From Dillenia suffruticosa (Eukaryota; Streptophyta; Magnoliopsida; Dilleniales; Dilleniaceae): a stretch of DNA of 64,000 nt. The stretch spans positions 5,597,774 through 5,661,773 of the forward strand of contig JAVTVX010000030.1 of assembly GCA_033439265.1 (NCBI GenBank), given 5' to 3'. The notes beneath the pieces were generated by a model. That model did not search any database and had not been told where the DNA came from. It saw only the letters and a program-made list of their open reading frames with translations. Below are positions 36,672-49,062 of this stretch, piece by piece. Every line of letters starts with the position of its first letter. The stretch's first letter is position 1. The translations under genes and the position numbers were made by a program.

Positions 36672-37097
36672 TTTGATATGTAGAATAAATTTTTCAAATG
36701 CCTTGAACTTATCCTATTGTTTGTCGGTTTTAACTTCTCGCTAATGCATATGAATTATAAATACTTATTTTTGCATTAATTATTAAATTTTAGACAATAC
36801 AATATTGGATTAATGATATTTAAAAAAAATTACTCGAAATCTATAATTTAGTATTGAAAATCTCAGGTTACAATCTAAAATTTTAATGGTCTAGGATGCA
36901 AATTTGTTTTTTTTTTCTTTTTTTCTTTCTTTTGTAAAAAAAGAACCAAAAAAACTTGTAGTAGTGTTTCTTGAATCATCCAATGGCATCCTTGAAGGAG
37001 AAAAATATCCTTTTTTTTTGTCAATTTATTTTGTCACACCTAAATTTTAGTGAATTTAAACTGTGATCATGTTTTAATAAGAGTATCATTAAAAATT

Positions 37098-37206
37098 CTT
37101 TATGGCAGGCCACTAGACTCTCTTAACAAAAATCTTGAATTCGATTCTTGAAAATAGTAAAACAGACGCCGGAAGAACCAACCTTTAAATTAGGTCCCAT
37201 AGTGTT
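37098..37206 (+). mobile_element. SINE copy, left part, split by an Athila-like element
   Basis: Head and first half of the body. It ends with the GTGTT target duplication of the element at 37207. The right part resumes at 47226. Confidence 0.75.
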
Positions 37207-38665
37207 TGATAACATGCAATTTTGTCAATTTATTATTGTTATCATGATTTGAATTTGAATTGTTTAATGCACTAATGGTTGGTTTCATTGAATTTTATTT
37301 TTAGGAGATTGAAATTGAAGACTTGGAGCAAATTGGGCTTAATAAGGCAATTTTGGAACTAATTGGGTCAAGACATCTTGTTGGGCTTTGAAGAAGACGA
37401 GCTTGAATTTTAATTTCAGCATTTTAGTAGAGTTTCTTTTTTTTAGTAAAAAGTTTTTTTTTTTTTAGTAAGATTGAGGTTGGTAATTTTCTCAATAGGA
37501 AGAGTCCTAATCAAATTGGAAGACTAGAAGGAAGGAAAGTTTTCTATTTACACAAAAAGGGGCCGGCTGCCTTGCTTATTTAAATACAGAAGGGCTACAC
37601 TCAATGAAACACAACATATACACTCTTTACACAAGAAGGGAGGGCTGTTGTAGAGAAAAAAAAAGAAAACTCCAACCGGTTGCTGCTGTTGCTTCTCCAT
37701 GGGGATATATTCAAAATTCTGAAGGGAGGCTTGTTTGCATTTTTCTCATGGCTGAACATTATTTTCATTAGGATTTATTTTATTTTTATTTTTCTTAGGA
37801 ACATTATTTTTCTTTATCTCCTTGTGTTGATATTTATCACTATGAGTGGCTAATTTTTTATTTCTGATTCAAGGGGAATTCTAATCGATTGTTCTTCATT
37901 GTGAGGTTATATATTTTATTTAATTTTTTGTATTTTAATTCAAGTATTTATCGATTCTTGGTTTATTTTTATGAAGGATTGGTATTGGTTAATCTGACAA
38001 TTTAATTCAATATCAATTTTTCTATTGCATTCAGGAGTTCAGTGATCCGTAATTGTTACGAATGAATGGTACGAGTAGCAAATAGGTTATATATGTTTAT
38101 GGGTCGCTTTCCAATATTCATTTTAACCTAAGGAATCGATGAAACAAAATCGAATAATTGTATGACTATCCTGGTTATTTGTATTTTGATTTAACTATTT
38201 TCACAAAACTTAATGCTGTCATTATTTGATATGGAACGCTATCGTGCCCAGTCGATTAATGATAAGTTTTGATTGGATGCTGGGTTTGGTCAATTATTTT
38301 AGGAAAACATAAGATTTATTATGGCCATCCTAATAGATTTAAGGTTAAATGCTTGAATTGTAAGAATAATATTTTCAACCAATGATCAATAAGACAATCG
38401 AATATATGAACCCTTGGATCGGAGTTTGGTGAATTGAATTTCTTCTTTAAATTTTAGTATTTTTGCATATTTGATTTGTCTTTTAATTTTAGTTATTTAA
38501 TTTTGATTTAGAAATTTATTTTATAAACCCCCTATTTTATTTTGACATTTACTAAGGAGTTAAATTAACATAGTTCCCTTAGAATTCGATCTGGTAACTA
38601 CTATTGCTATCGTTTGTTGCATTGGGGGAATCAGTATTAATTTGAGGGCTTCGACAACCCGACCA
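37207..38665 (+). repeat. 5' LTR of the Athila-like element
   Basis: Starts TGATAAC and ends GACCA; about 97% like the 3' copy where compared by eye. Confidence 0.95.
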
Positions 38666-38666
38666 A

Positions 38667-38686
38667 ATTTTGACGCCGTTGCCGGG
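38667..38686 (+). promoter_or_regulatory. Primer-binding site, tRNA-Asp type
   Basis: TTTTGACGCCGTTGCCGGGG begins two bases after the LTR and resembles the complement of the tRNA-Asp 3' end. Confidence 0.8.
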
Positions 38687-38742
38687 GAACTATTTTGATT
38701 TCGTAGTTGTGTTATCTTTATTATTTGTTTTGCTGACCTTTT

Positions 38743-40180
38743 ATGACCCGTTCTTCTCAAGGAAGTGAATTGGAATATATTCCTGAAATTGAGAAAACTG
38801 CTCGCCGATTGAGAAAGGAGGCCAGACAGAGGAAAGGTAAGTTACGTCGAAAACCAATTTTTGACATTGATTTGACAAATTGTGACAGGTCTATTTTTGA
38901 AGAAAAAAAAGAAAAGATGGCCGACCGTGAGAGAACCTTGAAGGAATTGGCTGCACCCAATCTAAATCAACAACCCTTGTACATCAAATACCCAACTCTT
39001 GAGGTAGCATTCGAACTTAAATCTAGTTTGATTCACTTACTGCATACTTTTTGTGGTCTCCCAGGTGAGGATCCACATAAACATTTGAAAGAATTTCATG
39101 TTGTCTGTTCGAGTATGAAACCCCAAGGAGTGACTGAGGAACAGATTAAGTTGAGAGCCTTTCCCTTTTCCCTGAAAGATAAGGCAAAGGATTGGTTGTA
39201 CTACTTACCTCCGGGTTCAATAAATACATGGAATGGGATGCAGAGATTATTTTTAGAAAAATTTTTCCCTGCATCTAGAGCTGCCAACATTCGAAAGGAG
39301 ATATGTGGGATCAGACAGATTAGTGGAGAAACATTATATGAATACTTTGAGAGGTCAAACAACTCTGTACTAGCTGAGGAGCCTTGGTAAATAAAACATC
39401 TGAAGAAGCCAGACAATTGATCACAAATATGGCAGAAAATTCTTAACAATTTGGGTTGAGAACAGATGGAGTTATGAAACGTGTCAATGAGGTAAGTCAT
39501 TCTCACCTTGAAAATCAAATTTCTGAATTGACTGCTTTGGTTCGTCAGATGGCTGTAGGACAAATACATGCAACCAAAGTCTGTGGCATATGCTCGATAG
39601 CTGGACATCCTACTGATATGTGTCCATCTCTGCAAGAAGATTCTACTCATCAAGCAAATGCCGTAGGAGGATTTCCTGGCCAACCTCAAAGGAAGTACGA
39701 TCCCTACTCAACTCATTATAATCCCAGTTGGCGAGATCATCCAAATCTGAGTTACGGGAATCAAGGAGGACAGACAAGATATCCTTCTCAGCAATTCAAT
39801 AGGCCATCACATACACCGACACAATCGTCTAATTCAGGTATGTCCCTAGAAGATATTGTAAAAGCTCTCGCGACTAACACTCAACAATTTCAACAGGAAA
39901 CGAGAGCTAGCATTCAAAACTTAGGAAATCAAATCACTCAGCTAGCCACTTCAGTTAGCAATTTGGAGCGTCAAAATGCAGGGAAATTACCATCACAAAC
40001 GGTAATAAACCCTAAGGAAAATGCTAGTACAATGGTATTGAGGAGTGGGAACGAAGTGCAATCAAAACCACCATCACCCAAAAAGAGAAATGAGAAGAAA
40101 GATGAAGAGGAAGAAGCCGAAGTTGCCAATGAAAATCCAAACAAGGTAAATTCTAATTCTCTTTTTATCTACGAGTTCTA
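38743..40180 (+). pseudogene. gag region of the Athila-like element
   Basis: The capsid part carries LHTFCGLPGEDPHKHLKEFH, AFPFSLKDKAKDWLYYLPPG and LFLEKFFPASRAANIRKEIC, all typical of Athila gag. A CxxC...HxxxxC zinc-knuckle-like motif (CGICSIAGHPTDMC) and a Q/N-rich tail follow. The region is broken. Confidence 0.9.
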
Positions 40181-40259
40181 ACACAGTTGCACCACCTTTT
40201 CCTAGCAGGTTTGAAAGATCCAAAAAGAAAGACTACGAAAAGGAGGTTTGGGAAACTTT

Positions 40260-43200
40260 CAAGAAGGTGGAAATAAACATACATTTGTTGGATGCCATCA
40301 AGCAAATTCCTAAATATGCAAAGTTTTTGAAGGAACTGTGCACAAACCAGAGGACAATGAGAGGTAATGAGAAAATAAGGGTGGAGGAGAACGTGTCTGC
40401 TGTCATAAAGAGATCCCTACTCGAGAAGTATTTAGATCCAGATATGTTCACTTTACCTTGTGTTATCGGTTTAAGGAAATTTGAACGTGCTATGCTAGAT
40501 TTAGGAGTATCAATCAATGTCATGCCATATTCTATTTATATTGCTCTAAATCTAGGTCCCCTAAAGGAAACTAAAGTGATTATTCAATTGGCTGACCGTT
40601 TTGTCGTGTATCCAGAAGGGATTGTTGAAGATGTTTTGGTGCGGGTTAATGAGTTAATTTTTCCAGCAGATTTTTATATCTTAAAAATGGATGACGACAC
40701 CGTTACAAATTCAGCACCGCTACTATTAGGGAGACCGTTCATGAAAACGACAAAAACAAAAATAGACGTGGTACACTCTCTGTCAAATTTGACGGCGAGA
40801 TTGTTAAATTCAATATTTTTGAGGCCATGAGATACCCAAATGAGTGTCATTCGATTTGTTCCGCTAATGTCATTGATTCAATTGTGCAGGAAATCTTTGA
40901 AGAAGAAAATGACACAAGTTTTGAATTGGATACGTAATTGAACACCAAAGAAAAGATGACCGAAACTTGTGAAATTTCAGAATCAATATTGAAACAACAA
41001 TCAAGGTCTTTAAATTCGAGCACCATATTTCCTATTTCTCATAAGAAAATGTTACCTTCCGTTTTGCAGGCTCCAACATTGGAATTGAAGACTTTACCGG
41101 ATCATCTTAAATATGTATACTTAGGTGATGAAGAGACATTACCCGTTATCATAGCAAGAGAGTTGACGGAAGAACAAGAAAATTGGCTACTTCAAGTTCT
41201 AAAAGAGCACAAGACAACAATTGGTTGGACTTTAGCCAATATAAAGGGTATTAGTCCCTCAATTTGCATGCATCGAATTCTTTTAGAAGAGGACACTAAG
41301 CCAATGAGGGAATCACAAAGAAAGATGAATCCAATCATGAAAGAAGTGGTGATGAAGGAGATTCTCAAACTTTTGGATGAAGGCATAATTTATCCAATTT
41401 CCGACAGCAAGTGGGTTAGCCCAATTCATGTGGTACCAAAGAAAATAGGAATCATGGTGGTAAGAAATCAAGACAATGAGTTGGTACCTATGCGAGTGCA
41501 AAATGGTTGGCGAATGGTCATTGATTTTAGAAAGCTCAATTTAGCTACTCGAAAGGACCACTTCCTTCTACCCTTTATTGATCAAATGTTAGAGAGATTA
41601 GCCGAAAAATCATTCTTTTGTTTTCTTGATGGTTTTTCAAGCTATTATCAAATCGTGATTGCACAGGAAGATCAAGAAAAGACTACATTCACATGTCCAT
41701 TTGGAATATTTGCTTATAGAAGGATGCCTTTCTGTCTATGTAATGCCCCAGGTACATTCCAAAGATGCATGCTGAGCATTTTTCTGAATATATTGAAAAT
41801 TGTATTGAGGTATTTATGGATGATTTCACTGTTTACGGTGACTCGTTTGATAGTTGTCTAGGGCATTTGATCAAAATTTTGAAAAGATGCATGGAAACGA
41901 ACTTGGTTTTGAACTATGAAAAATGTCATTTCATGGTGAAAGAAGGCATAGTGTTAGGGCATGTGATTTCTCATAGGGGTATTGAGATAGATAAGGCGAA
42001 GGTTGATTTGATCAAGAGTTTATCTTACCCTACAAATGTTAGGAAAATACGTCATTTTCTTGGACATACAGGTTTTTATCGCATGTTTATTCAAGACTTC
42101 TCAAAAATTGCCTTGCCATTATCCAAGTTGCTTCAAAAAGATGTACCTTTCGAGTTCGAAGAAAAATGCAAGGAAGCCTTCGACAAGCTCAAAAACCTGT
42201 TAACTACTGCACCAATCATTCAACCACCTGATTGGAATTTACCTTTTGAGATCATGTGCGATGCAAGCAATTTTGCTATAGGAGCAGTTCTTGGCCAGCG
42301 GATTGATAAGAAGAGTCACGTCATTTACTATGCTTCAAAGACATTGAACGCTGCTCAATGCAACTACACCACCACCGAAAAAGAGCTCTTGGCCATTGTT
42401 TTTGCTTTATATAAATTCAGATCCTATTTACTTGGTTCTAAAGTAATTGTGTATTATGATCATGCAGCTTTGAAATATCTATTGGTGACAAAGGAGTCGA
42501 AACCCAGGTTGATACGGTGGATTCTCCTGTTGCAAGAATTTGATTTGAACATCAAGGATCGAAGTGGAGCTGAGAATTTGGTAGCTGATCATCTAAGCAG
42601 GTTAGTGAATGAAGAAGATCCATTACCTATTTCTGAAAATTTTCCCGATGAGTAGTTATTTCACTTGAAAGGTACTATTCCTTGGTATGCAGATATTGTG
42701 AATTATTTGGTTATACACATTTTGCCTAGTGATCTTAGTAAGTTAAGGAAAGATAAAATTCGATGTGAGACAAAATATTATGTGTGGGATGAGCCATATT
42801 TGTGGAAATTTTGTTCTGACCAAATAATTAGGAGATGTGCCCCAGAGAATGAACATAGATCCATTTTAGCATTTTGTCATAGTTATGCTTGTGGGGGACA
42901 TTTTGGACCACGGAGAACAGCAAGAAAAGTTTTAGATAGTGGGTTATATTGGGAGATCTTGTTTAAAGATGCTTACTTATTTTGTAAAAGCTGTGATAGA
43001 TGTCAGAGAACAGGATCTTTGTCCCATAGAAATGAGATGCCCCAAACTCCCATTCTTGTTTGTGAAATATTTGATATATGGGGTATTGATTTTATGGGTC
43101 CATTTTCTTCGTCTTGTGGATATACTTACACTATTTTGGCTGTTGATTATGTATCAAAATGAGTGGAAGCAAAGGCCACCAGGACTGACGATTCTAAATC

Positions 43201-43980
43201 TGTTGTAGGTTTTATCAAGACTAACATTTTTAGCAGGTTTGGGATCCCTAGAGCCATCATAAGTGATCAAGGGAGCCATTTTTGTAATCGCACAATCGGA
43301 GCATTGATGAAAAAATATGGCGTACATCACCGGATCGCTACGGCATACCACCCTCAGACGAATGGACAAGCCGAAGTTTCCAACCGTGAAGTTAAATCCA
43401 TTTTAGAAAAGACGGTTAACCCGGGTCGAAAGGATTGAAGTTTACGTTTAGATGATGCACTATGGGCGTACTGGACAGCTTTCAAAACGCCAATAGGGAT
43501 GTCTCCTTATAGGTTAGTTTTTGGGAAATCCTGTCATTTACCAGTGGAAGTTGAGCATAAAGCATATTGGGCAATCAAACGTTGCAATATGAAGATGGAT
43601 GAAGCCGGTGAGTCAAGAAAACTACAACTACAAGAACTTGAAGAGTTGAGATTGGAGACCTATGAGAACTCGAGGATTTATAAAGAGAAAACTAAATTGT
43701 TTCACGATGGTATGATCTTAAGGAAACAATTTGAGATTGGGCAAAAAGTGCTTCGATATAATTCTCGACTCAAACTCATACCAGGTAAGTTGCGTTCTCG
43801 ATGGGTTGGTCCATTTGTTGTTACTAATGTGTTTTCTCATGGTGCAGTGGAAATCAAAAGTCTTGACACAAATAAAGTTTTCAAGGTGAATGGGCATCGG
43901 TTGAAGATATTTCATGATGAGATGAAGATTTCTACAATGTTGGACATTACATTGATATTTCCAAATTATTCTTCTGGCTG
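40260..43980 (+). pseudogene. pol region: protease, RT, RNase H, integrase
   Basis: The protease is near 40480 (LDLGVSINVMPYSIY, the DLGAS-type motif of this clade). RT lies at about 41300-41900, with GWRMVIDFRKLN and the catalytic FMDDF box. RNase H is near 42240-42600 ([17 protein letters not shown]). Integrase lies at about 42880-43440, with an HHCC zinc finger ending CKSCDRCQRTG, then GIDFMGPF and SDQGSHFCN with the usual acidic residues. The C-terminal part has the family word [16 protein letters not shown]. The region is broken. Confidence 0.9.
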
Positions 43981-43999
43981 AATCAAACATGAAGACCGT

Positions 44000-45763
44000 C
44001 GAGCATAACGATGTTAAATAATTGCGCTTGTTGGGAGCAATTTTCTCAAGCCACGACACAAATAGAATGATAGTCAGCTTTTTGGACAGAAGCAGTTATC
44101 TTCATAAGGCGTGATCACGCAATCTCCTGCAAAAAAAAAAAAAAATGGTCGACGATTTGCAGACACACATCTCTCGGTTGGAGCAGCACATCCCCGCGCT
44201 CGCGACTTTTGTGGGATTTCAACTCCCATTCCCGCCATCACCTTAGGGGAGTTCTCTCGTTTTTATCTTCCTTGTCATTGTTTTCTTTCATTGCCTCGCA
44301 TCTTTCATTTTTTAGATTAGTTTTCACTTGTGCTTGTTATGCATTTCTTTAGCATTGTGTCTCCATTTCTCATCTTTTACATACATTGAGGACAATGTAG
44401 TATTTAGGTGTGGGGGAGGATTTTCATGCCAATGTCATTTCTTCTATTTTTCTTTAAAACTTCGTATTCTCTGAATTTTGTCGGATAATGATTTTGAGTT
44501 AGTATACATTGTTGATTTGAGTTTGAAATGCATGAAAGAGACAAGTATGATTAGTTATTTTTGGATAAAATTGTTTTAAAGTATCCTATTGATCTTGATG
44601 ATTGAGTCATTTGAAAATGTGATAGATTTGATACAACATTGCATAATTTTTTGTGAGAATTTGAGCCTTAAGAGTATGTCATCAAATTTGCTCTAATCTT
44701 TCTTCATGAGTGTGCATCAATCTTAGTGTGTTTATTCTAGAACTTGCTCTGCTATGCTTTTTGAGACCACATCAATGAGTTCATACATTAATATGATGGG
44801 GGTAATTAGGTTTACACACTTTATCTATCTTAAAAGACCTTCCCTCACATATTCATCCCCTAGTGAAACCCTTTGAGCTTATATCCTTTTTCTTTGCTTT
44901 AACCTCGTTAATTGACATATAGACTTCTTTTTACGTTTTACCTTCTTTTTGGTCCTTATATTAAAGAAGCATGTGATTTGAGCATATATTGAGAGGTTAT
45001 TTGCAAAGGGAATGAAGTACTTCTATTGTGAGATTTATTTTGGGAAGTCGATTATACACTTGGGGTGGATTGTATATGCGCGGTATTTTCATTGATCTTC
45101 ATTTAGTTTCTAAAAAAAAAAAAAAAAAAAAGAAGAAATTCCGAAAAGTTGAAATTGGGGAATTTGAAGCGAAAATGTGAAAAGTTTGATTGAGAGATGA
45201 TAATGATCTTGATTGGAGTATCTTTCTTTTGGCTTGATTGTATTTCATGATATGGGATATAGGGAATATGTTCATGCTTCTTTGATATATTTATTACACG
45301 ATACATTTATCTTTTTACCCTACCTTTACCCAAGCTACGTTACAACCCTTACAAAGACCCCCAGATTTTGTTTTGAATTCATATAAGTGGTGGTGGATAT
45401 TTGATAAATAAGCAAACTTATGGTAATAGCATACTATGCTTTGATTTTGAGAGTTATTAATAAATTCCCTTAAACACATTGAGTGTATAGAGTGAAATCT
45501 TTGTGAGGGTAATGAATCTTGATGTATTGAATTTTGATGAGATTATCGAGTTTGATGGGATGCTTATATTTTCTTTTAAAGTTTTAAAACTATGATCACT
45601 TGCTCTCTGGATTGTTATTTTTGTTTGAATTTTTTCGATGTGTGCTGTTTTGAAATTATTTGAAGATGAATTGAAGGAGGGGAAGGAGTGAAGAAGAGAA
45701 TACTTGTGCGACATTAACCTAATGAATGCTTGAGGACAAGCATTGGTTTGGTGTGGGGGAATT
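44000..45763 (+). other. 3' non-coding part of the Athila-like element
   Basis: There is no ORF with family features. It has a first polypurine-like tract (GGTGTGGGGGAGGA, about 44407) and a second one just before the 3' LTR. Each is preceded by a TTGAGGACAA word. Confidence 0.7.
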
Positions 45764-47225
45764 TGATAACATGCAATTTTGTCAATTTATTATTGTTATC
45801 ATGATTTAAATTTGAATTGTTTAATGCACTAATGGTTGGTTTTATTGAATTTTATTTTTAGGAGATTGAAATTGAAGATTTGGAACAAATTGGGCTTAAT
45901 AAGGTAATTTTGGAACTAATTGGGTCAAGACATCTTGTTGGGCTTTGAAGAAGAGGAGCTTGAATTTTAATTTCAGCATTTTAATAGAGTTTCTTTTTTT
46001 TTTTAGTAAAAAGTTTTTTTTTTAGTAAGAATGAGGTTGGTAATTTTTTCAATAGGAAGAGTCCTAATCAAATTGGAAGACTAGAAGGAAGGAAAGTTTC
46101 CTATTTACACAAAAAGGAGCCGGCTGCCTTGCTTATTTAAATATAGAAGGGCTGCACTCAATGAAACACAACATATACACTCTTTACACAAGAAGGGAGG
46201 GTTGCTGTAGAGAAAAAAAAAAAAGAAAACTCCAACCGGCTGCTGCTGTTGCTTCTCCATGGGGATATATTCAAAATTCTGAAGGGAGGCTTGTTTGCAT
46301 TTTTCTCACGGCTGAACATTATTTTTATTAGGTTTTATTTTATTTTTATTTTTCTTAGGAACATTATTTTTCTTTATCTCCTTGTGTTGATATTTATCAC
46401 TATGAGTGGCTAATTTTTTATTTCTGATTCAAGGGGAATTCTAATCGATTGTTCTTCATTGTGAAGTTATATATTTTATTTAATTTCTTGCATTTTAATT
46501 CAAGTATTTATCGATTCTTGGTTTATTTTTATGAAGAATTAGTATTGGTTAATCTGACAATTTAATTCAATATCAATTTTTCTTCTGCATTCAGGAGTTC
46601 AGTGATCCGTAATTGTCATGAATGAATGGTATGAGTAGCAAATATGTTATATATGTTTATAGGTCGCTTTCCAATATTCATTTTAATCTAAGGAATCGAT
46701 AAAACAAAATCGAATAATTGTACGACTATTCTGGTTATTTGTATTTTTGTTTAACTGTTTTCACAGAAGTTAATACTGTCATTATTTGATATGGAACGCT
46801 ATCGTACCCAGTCGATTAATGATAAGTTTTGATTGGATGCTGATTTTGGTCAATTATTTTAGGAAAACACAAGATTTATTATGACTATCCTAATAGATTT
46901 AAGGTTAAATACTTGAATTGTAAGAATAATATTTTCAACCAATGATCAATAAGACAATCGAATATATAAACCTTTGGATCGGAGTTTGGTGAATTGAATT
47001 TCTTCTTTAAATTTTAGTATTTTTGCATATTTGATTTGTCTTTTAATTTTAGTTATTTAATTTTGATTTAGGAATTTATTTTATAAACCCCCTATTTTAT
47101 TTTGGCATTTACTAAGAAGTTAAATTAACATAGTTCCCTTGGGATTCGACCTGATAACCACTATTGCTACAGTTTGTTGTATTGGGGGAATCAGTATTAA
47201 TTTGAGCGTTTCGACAACCCGACCA
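45764..47225 (+). repeat. 3' LTR of the Athila-like element
   Basis: Second copy of the 37207 repeat, ending CCGACCA before the GTGTT duplication. Confidence 0.95.
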
Positions 47226-47280
47226 GTGTTCAAAATAGATTAGTCAGATAACCAAAATACATGAGGTTAAGACAAAAAAA
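47226..47280 (+). mobile_element. SINE copy, right part
   Basis: Continues the SINE split at 37206 (GATTAGTCAGATAACC, then an A-rich end). It is followed to 47375 by the array sequence that normally leads into the maturase exon. Confidence 0.75.
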
Positions 47281-47375
47281 TAAAAATCAAAAAGTCCAAA
47301 TGTAAAAATAATCTTGAGATAAATAATCCAATTATAAATCGTTGTATGATATATAATCTAATTTCTAAAAACCAG

Positions 47376-48750
47376 CACTACAAAAATGTCATATTAGCCA
47401 CGAAATTAGTAACGAAAAAATGAAAAAAACTTCTCACAAATAAGATTTGCGATGAACTTTGCGACGAAAAAAAATTTGTGGCTAATACAGTGTCGCAAAA
47501 TTTAGCAACAAAAATTTTTGTAGCAAAATCTGTCACAAATTAGTAACGAAATTAGCAACTAATTTACCGACAAATTTAGCGACAGACTTTTAGTCACGAA
47601 TTTAACAATGGATTTTTTGTCACAAATTTAGCGATAGATTTTTTGCCACGAATTTAGTGACGGACATTTTCCTACGAATTTAGGGACAAATTTTTTTCCA
47701 TGAATTTTGTGATGGATATTTTACCATGAATTTAGTGATGGATTTTTTTATGATTTGAAAAAAAAATTTAATTGCTAAATTTAATCAGTCACACAAATTC
47801 TACCATAAACAAGATCCACGCAAATTCCTCATCCGCACATCGAGCCTTGAAACTAAATTTAATCATCCAGAAGGAAACCTTAAACAAAAAAAAAAAAATT
47901 AGTCAACTCGAATAAACATTCATTAAAAAATTCGAAACTACAAAAAAAATATCCAAAATACATAAATATCCATGATCAAAAGTCTTCAAATCCAAAGTAA
48001 ACCAAACTGTCATCAATAATCTAGTCAATAAATATATATCAATAAACCAAATCGTCATCAATAATCTAATCACTGCTCATCATCTTGAGGGTTTGTTATT
48101 CTTTCCGTCATTCAATCTCTCTAGCATCCAAGTCCCACATAGATACTCCTGTTAGTTAGTCCACAGAGAATGCCTTTCCCAATAGGAAACCAATCACAAG
48201 AAATCAAACCAACACCTTGCTTCTCATAAACATGATGGCATTTCCTGGAACCAACATCCCAACATCTAATAGCCTCCCTCCAATCCATATGTAAGAACTT
48301 GGCAATCATCAGAGCTCCAAGAGACTGCATATAAAAATTACAAGTATATAAATAAATAGTGTTACATAGATTTAGACAACTTATATATATTAAAGCAAAT
48401 TAAAAAACACACAATTGCATGGTAAGAAAAATTGCAAAGGGAAAACAAAACAACCACAAGTCCATAGGAATCACAAGGTAACACTAAAGCCCTAACGATC
48501 AAATTGAGAAATTATTTGTGGAGGTAAATAAGAATTTCCAACAAAACTGAATTCTTATAGTTTAATATCATACGTATGGTTTATCAAAATTTCATGTATA
48601 TTCATCAAAAGCTCAAATTCCCCCCTAATTAGCAATGGGCCAACACTGTAGGATCACCAAAATATTGACAGAAGACTATCAAAGGATATATATACCTTGG
48701 CCATCAGTTGCCAACATGCTGCGCATAATGGGGAGTAGAATAGGTACAAT
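47376..48750. mobile_element. CACTA-type left end with captured host sequence
   Basis: CACTACAAAAATG begins at 47376, exactly where the array stops. About 400 bp of degenerate TTAGCGACRRA-type subterminal repeats follow. No matching right terminus (TTTTTGTAGTG) was found downstream in the window, so the element is truncated or rearranged. The right limit is a guess. It holds the WD40 fragment at 48066-48324. Confidence 0.7.
48066..48324 (-). pseudogene. WDR26-like WD40-repeat gene fragment
   Basis: From an acceptor (TATATGCAG, just above 48324) it reads VSWSSDDCQVLTYG, then EAIRCWDVGSRKCHHVYEK, then GLISCDWFPIGKGILCGLTN, then MWDLDAREIE. This is the order seen in plant WDR26 homologues (WSPDD..LTCG, IRRWDV, VYEK, ISCGWYPDG, SICMWDLDG). 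WDR26 is a WD40 subunit of the CTLH/GID ubiquitin ligase. Two one-base shifts, after LTYGLE and before MWDL, break the frame, and a stop follows. Only about 85 of several hundred residues are present, so it is a dead fragment, probably captured by the CACTA element. Confidence 0.8.
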
Positions 48751-49062
48751 GTGGACAAAGATTTGTATGTTGACCAGAAAAACAGAGCAAAAATGACAAA
48801 AAAAGGACACCAAAATTTTTATAGTAGTTCCACCAAATTTGGATCCACTCCTAGCAATCCCCTGGATTTTCCACTATCAAATAACACTGATACAAATATT
48901 GTTTATAGGTGTAAGTGGACCTTTATAGAGTTTTTCTCAAATTCTACACAACCTCTTTCTCTCTTTAAAACTCAAATTAGAGACCTCACACCGATTAATA
49001 AAGAGAAGTAAAGTTGTTATCAGTTTGAAGCTAATGATTTCAGATGTAACGAATGTGGCAAG
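48751..49062. other. Unassigned repeat-like sequence
   Basis: Its right end is the GCAAG target site of the next element. It was once continuous with 51209-51591 and 60345-61434. The wording around 48810-48880 resembles LTR sequence of copia-type elements, but no second copy is in the window. Confidence 0.35.

Larger units (their letters stand above)
13020..37201. repeat. Tandem array of about 1.2 kb units (tRNA-Gln + MatR-like exon + SINE)
   Basis: Thirteen tRNA-Gln copies recur in this block, mostly 1.15-1.3 kb apart once the CACTA insertion at 22693-31302 is subtracted. Each unit has a minus-strand maturase-like exon, a minus-strand tRNA-Gln, an AT-rich spacer and a plus-strand SINE. Up to 33 kb, spacers alternate strictly between type B (TTAGACAAAACAA, CTAAGAAAGAATGG) and type A (TTTTTAAACAAAATG, TTTGTAAGAAAGAATGG). 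The true repeat there is a dimer of about 2.4-2.8 kb. Units after 34 kb are a third type, C. Two type-A-linked units carry an internal duplication of about 360 bp in the exon. The array returns at 47231-47375 and 61435-64000. Confidence 0.9.
37207..47225 (+). mobile_element. Athila-like Ty3/gypsy LTR element, near full length (fossil)
   Basis: A 10.0 kb element with LTRs of about 1.46 kb (37207-38665 and 45764-47225), starting TGATAACATG and ending CCGACCA. It is flanked by GTGTT at 37202-37206 and 47226-47230. The primer-binding site (TTTTGACGCCGTTGCCGGGG, 38667-38686) is of the tRNA-Asp type. The polypurine tract is GGTGTGGGGGA before 45764. Parts in order: gag, protease, RT, RNase H and integrase, all on the plus strand, then about 1.8 kb of non-coding DNA. 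RT and gag wording match the Athila branch of non-chromoviruses; no chromodomain is seen. In the first 180 bp of the LTRs I count about five differences, so it is young, perhaps one to a few million years. The coding part is broken, with about half a dozen breaks. Confidence 0.95.

Noticed and set aside
13020-37201. CRISPR array, rDNA or centromeric satellite as explanation of the repeats
   Set aside because: Units are about 1.2 kb with tRNA, exon and SINE content, unlike CRISPR spacing, rRNA genes or the usual 150-180 bp plant centromere satellites.
48121-48330. The 69-residue open frame starting MQSLGALMIAKF as a separate small protein
   Set aside because: Its first part is out of frame relative to the WD40 homology and begins beyond a splice acceptor. 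It is part of the WDR26-like fragment.
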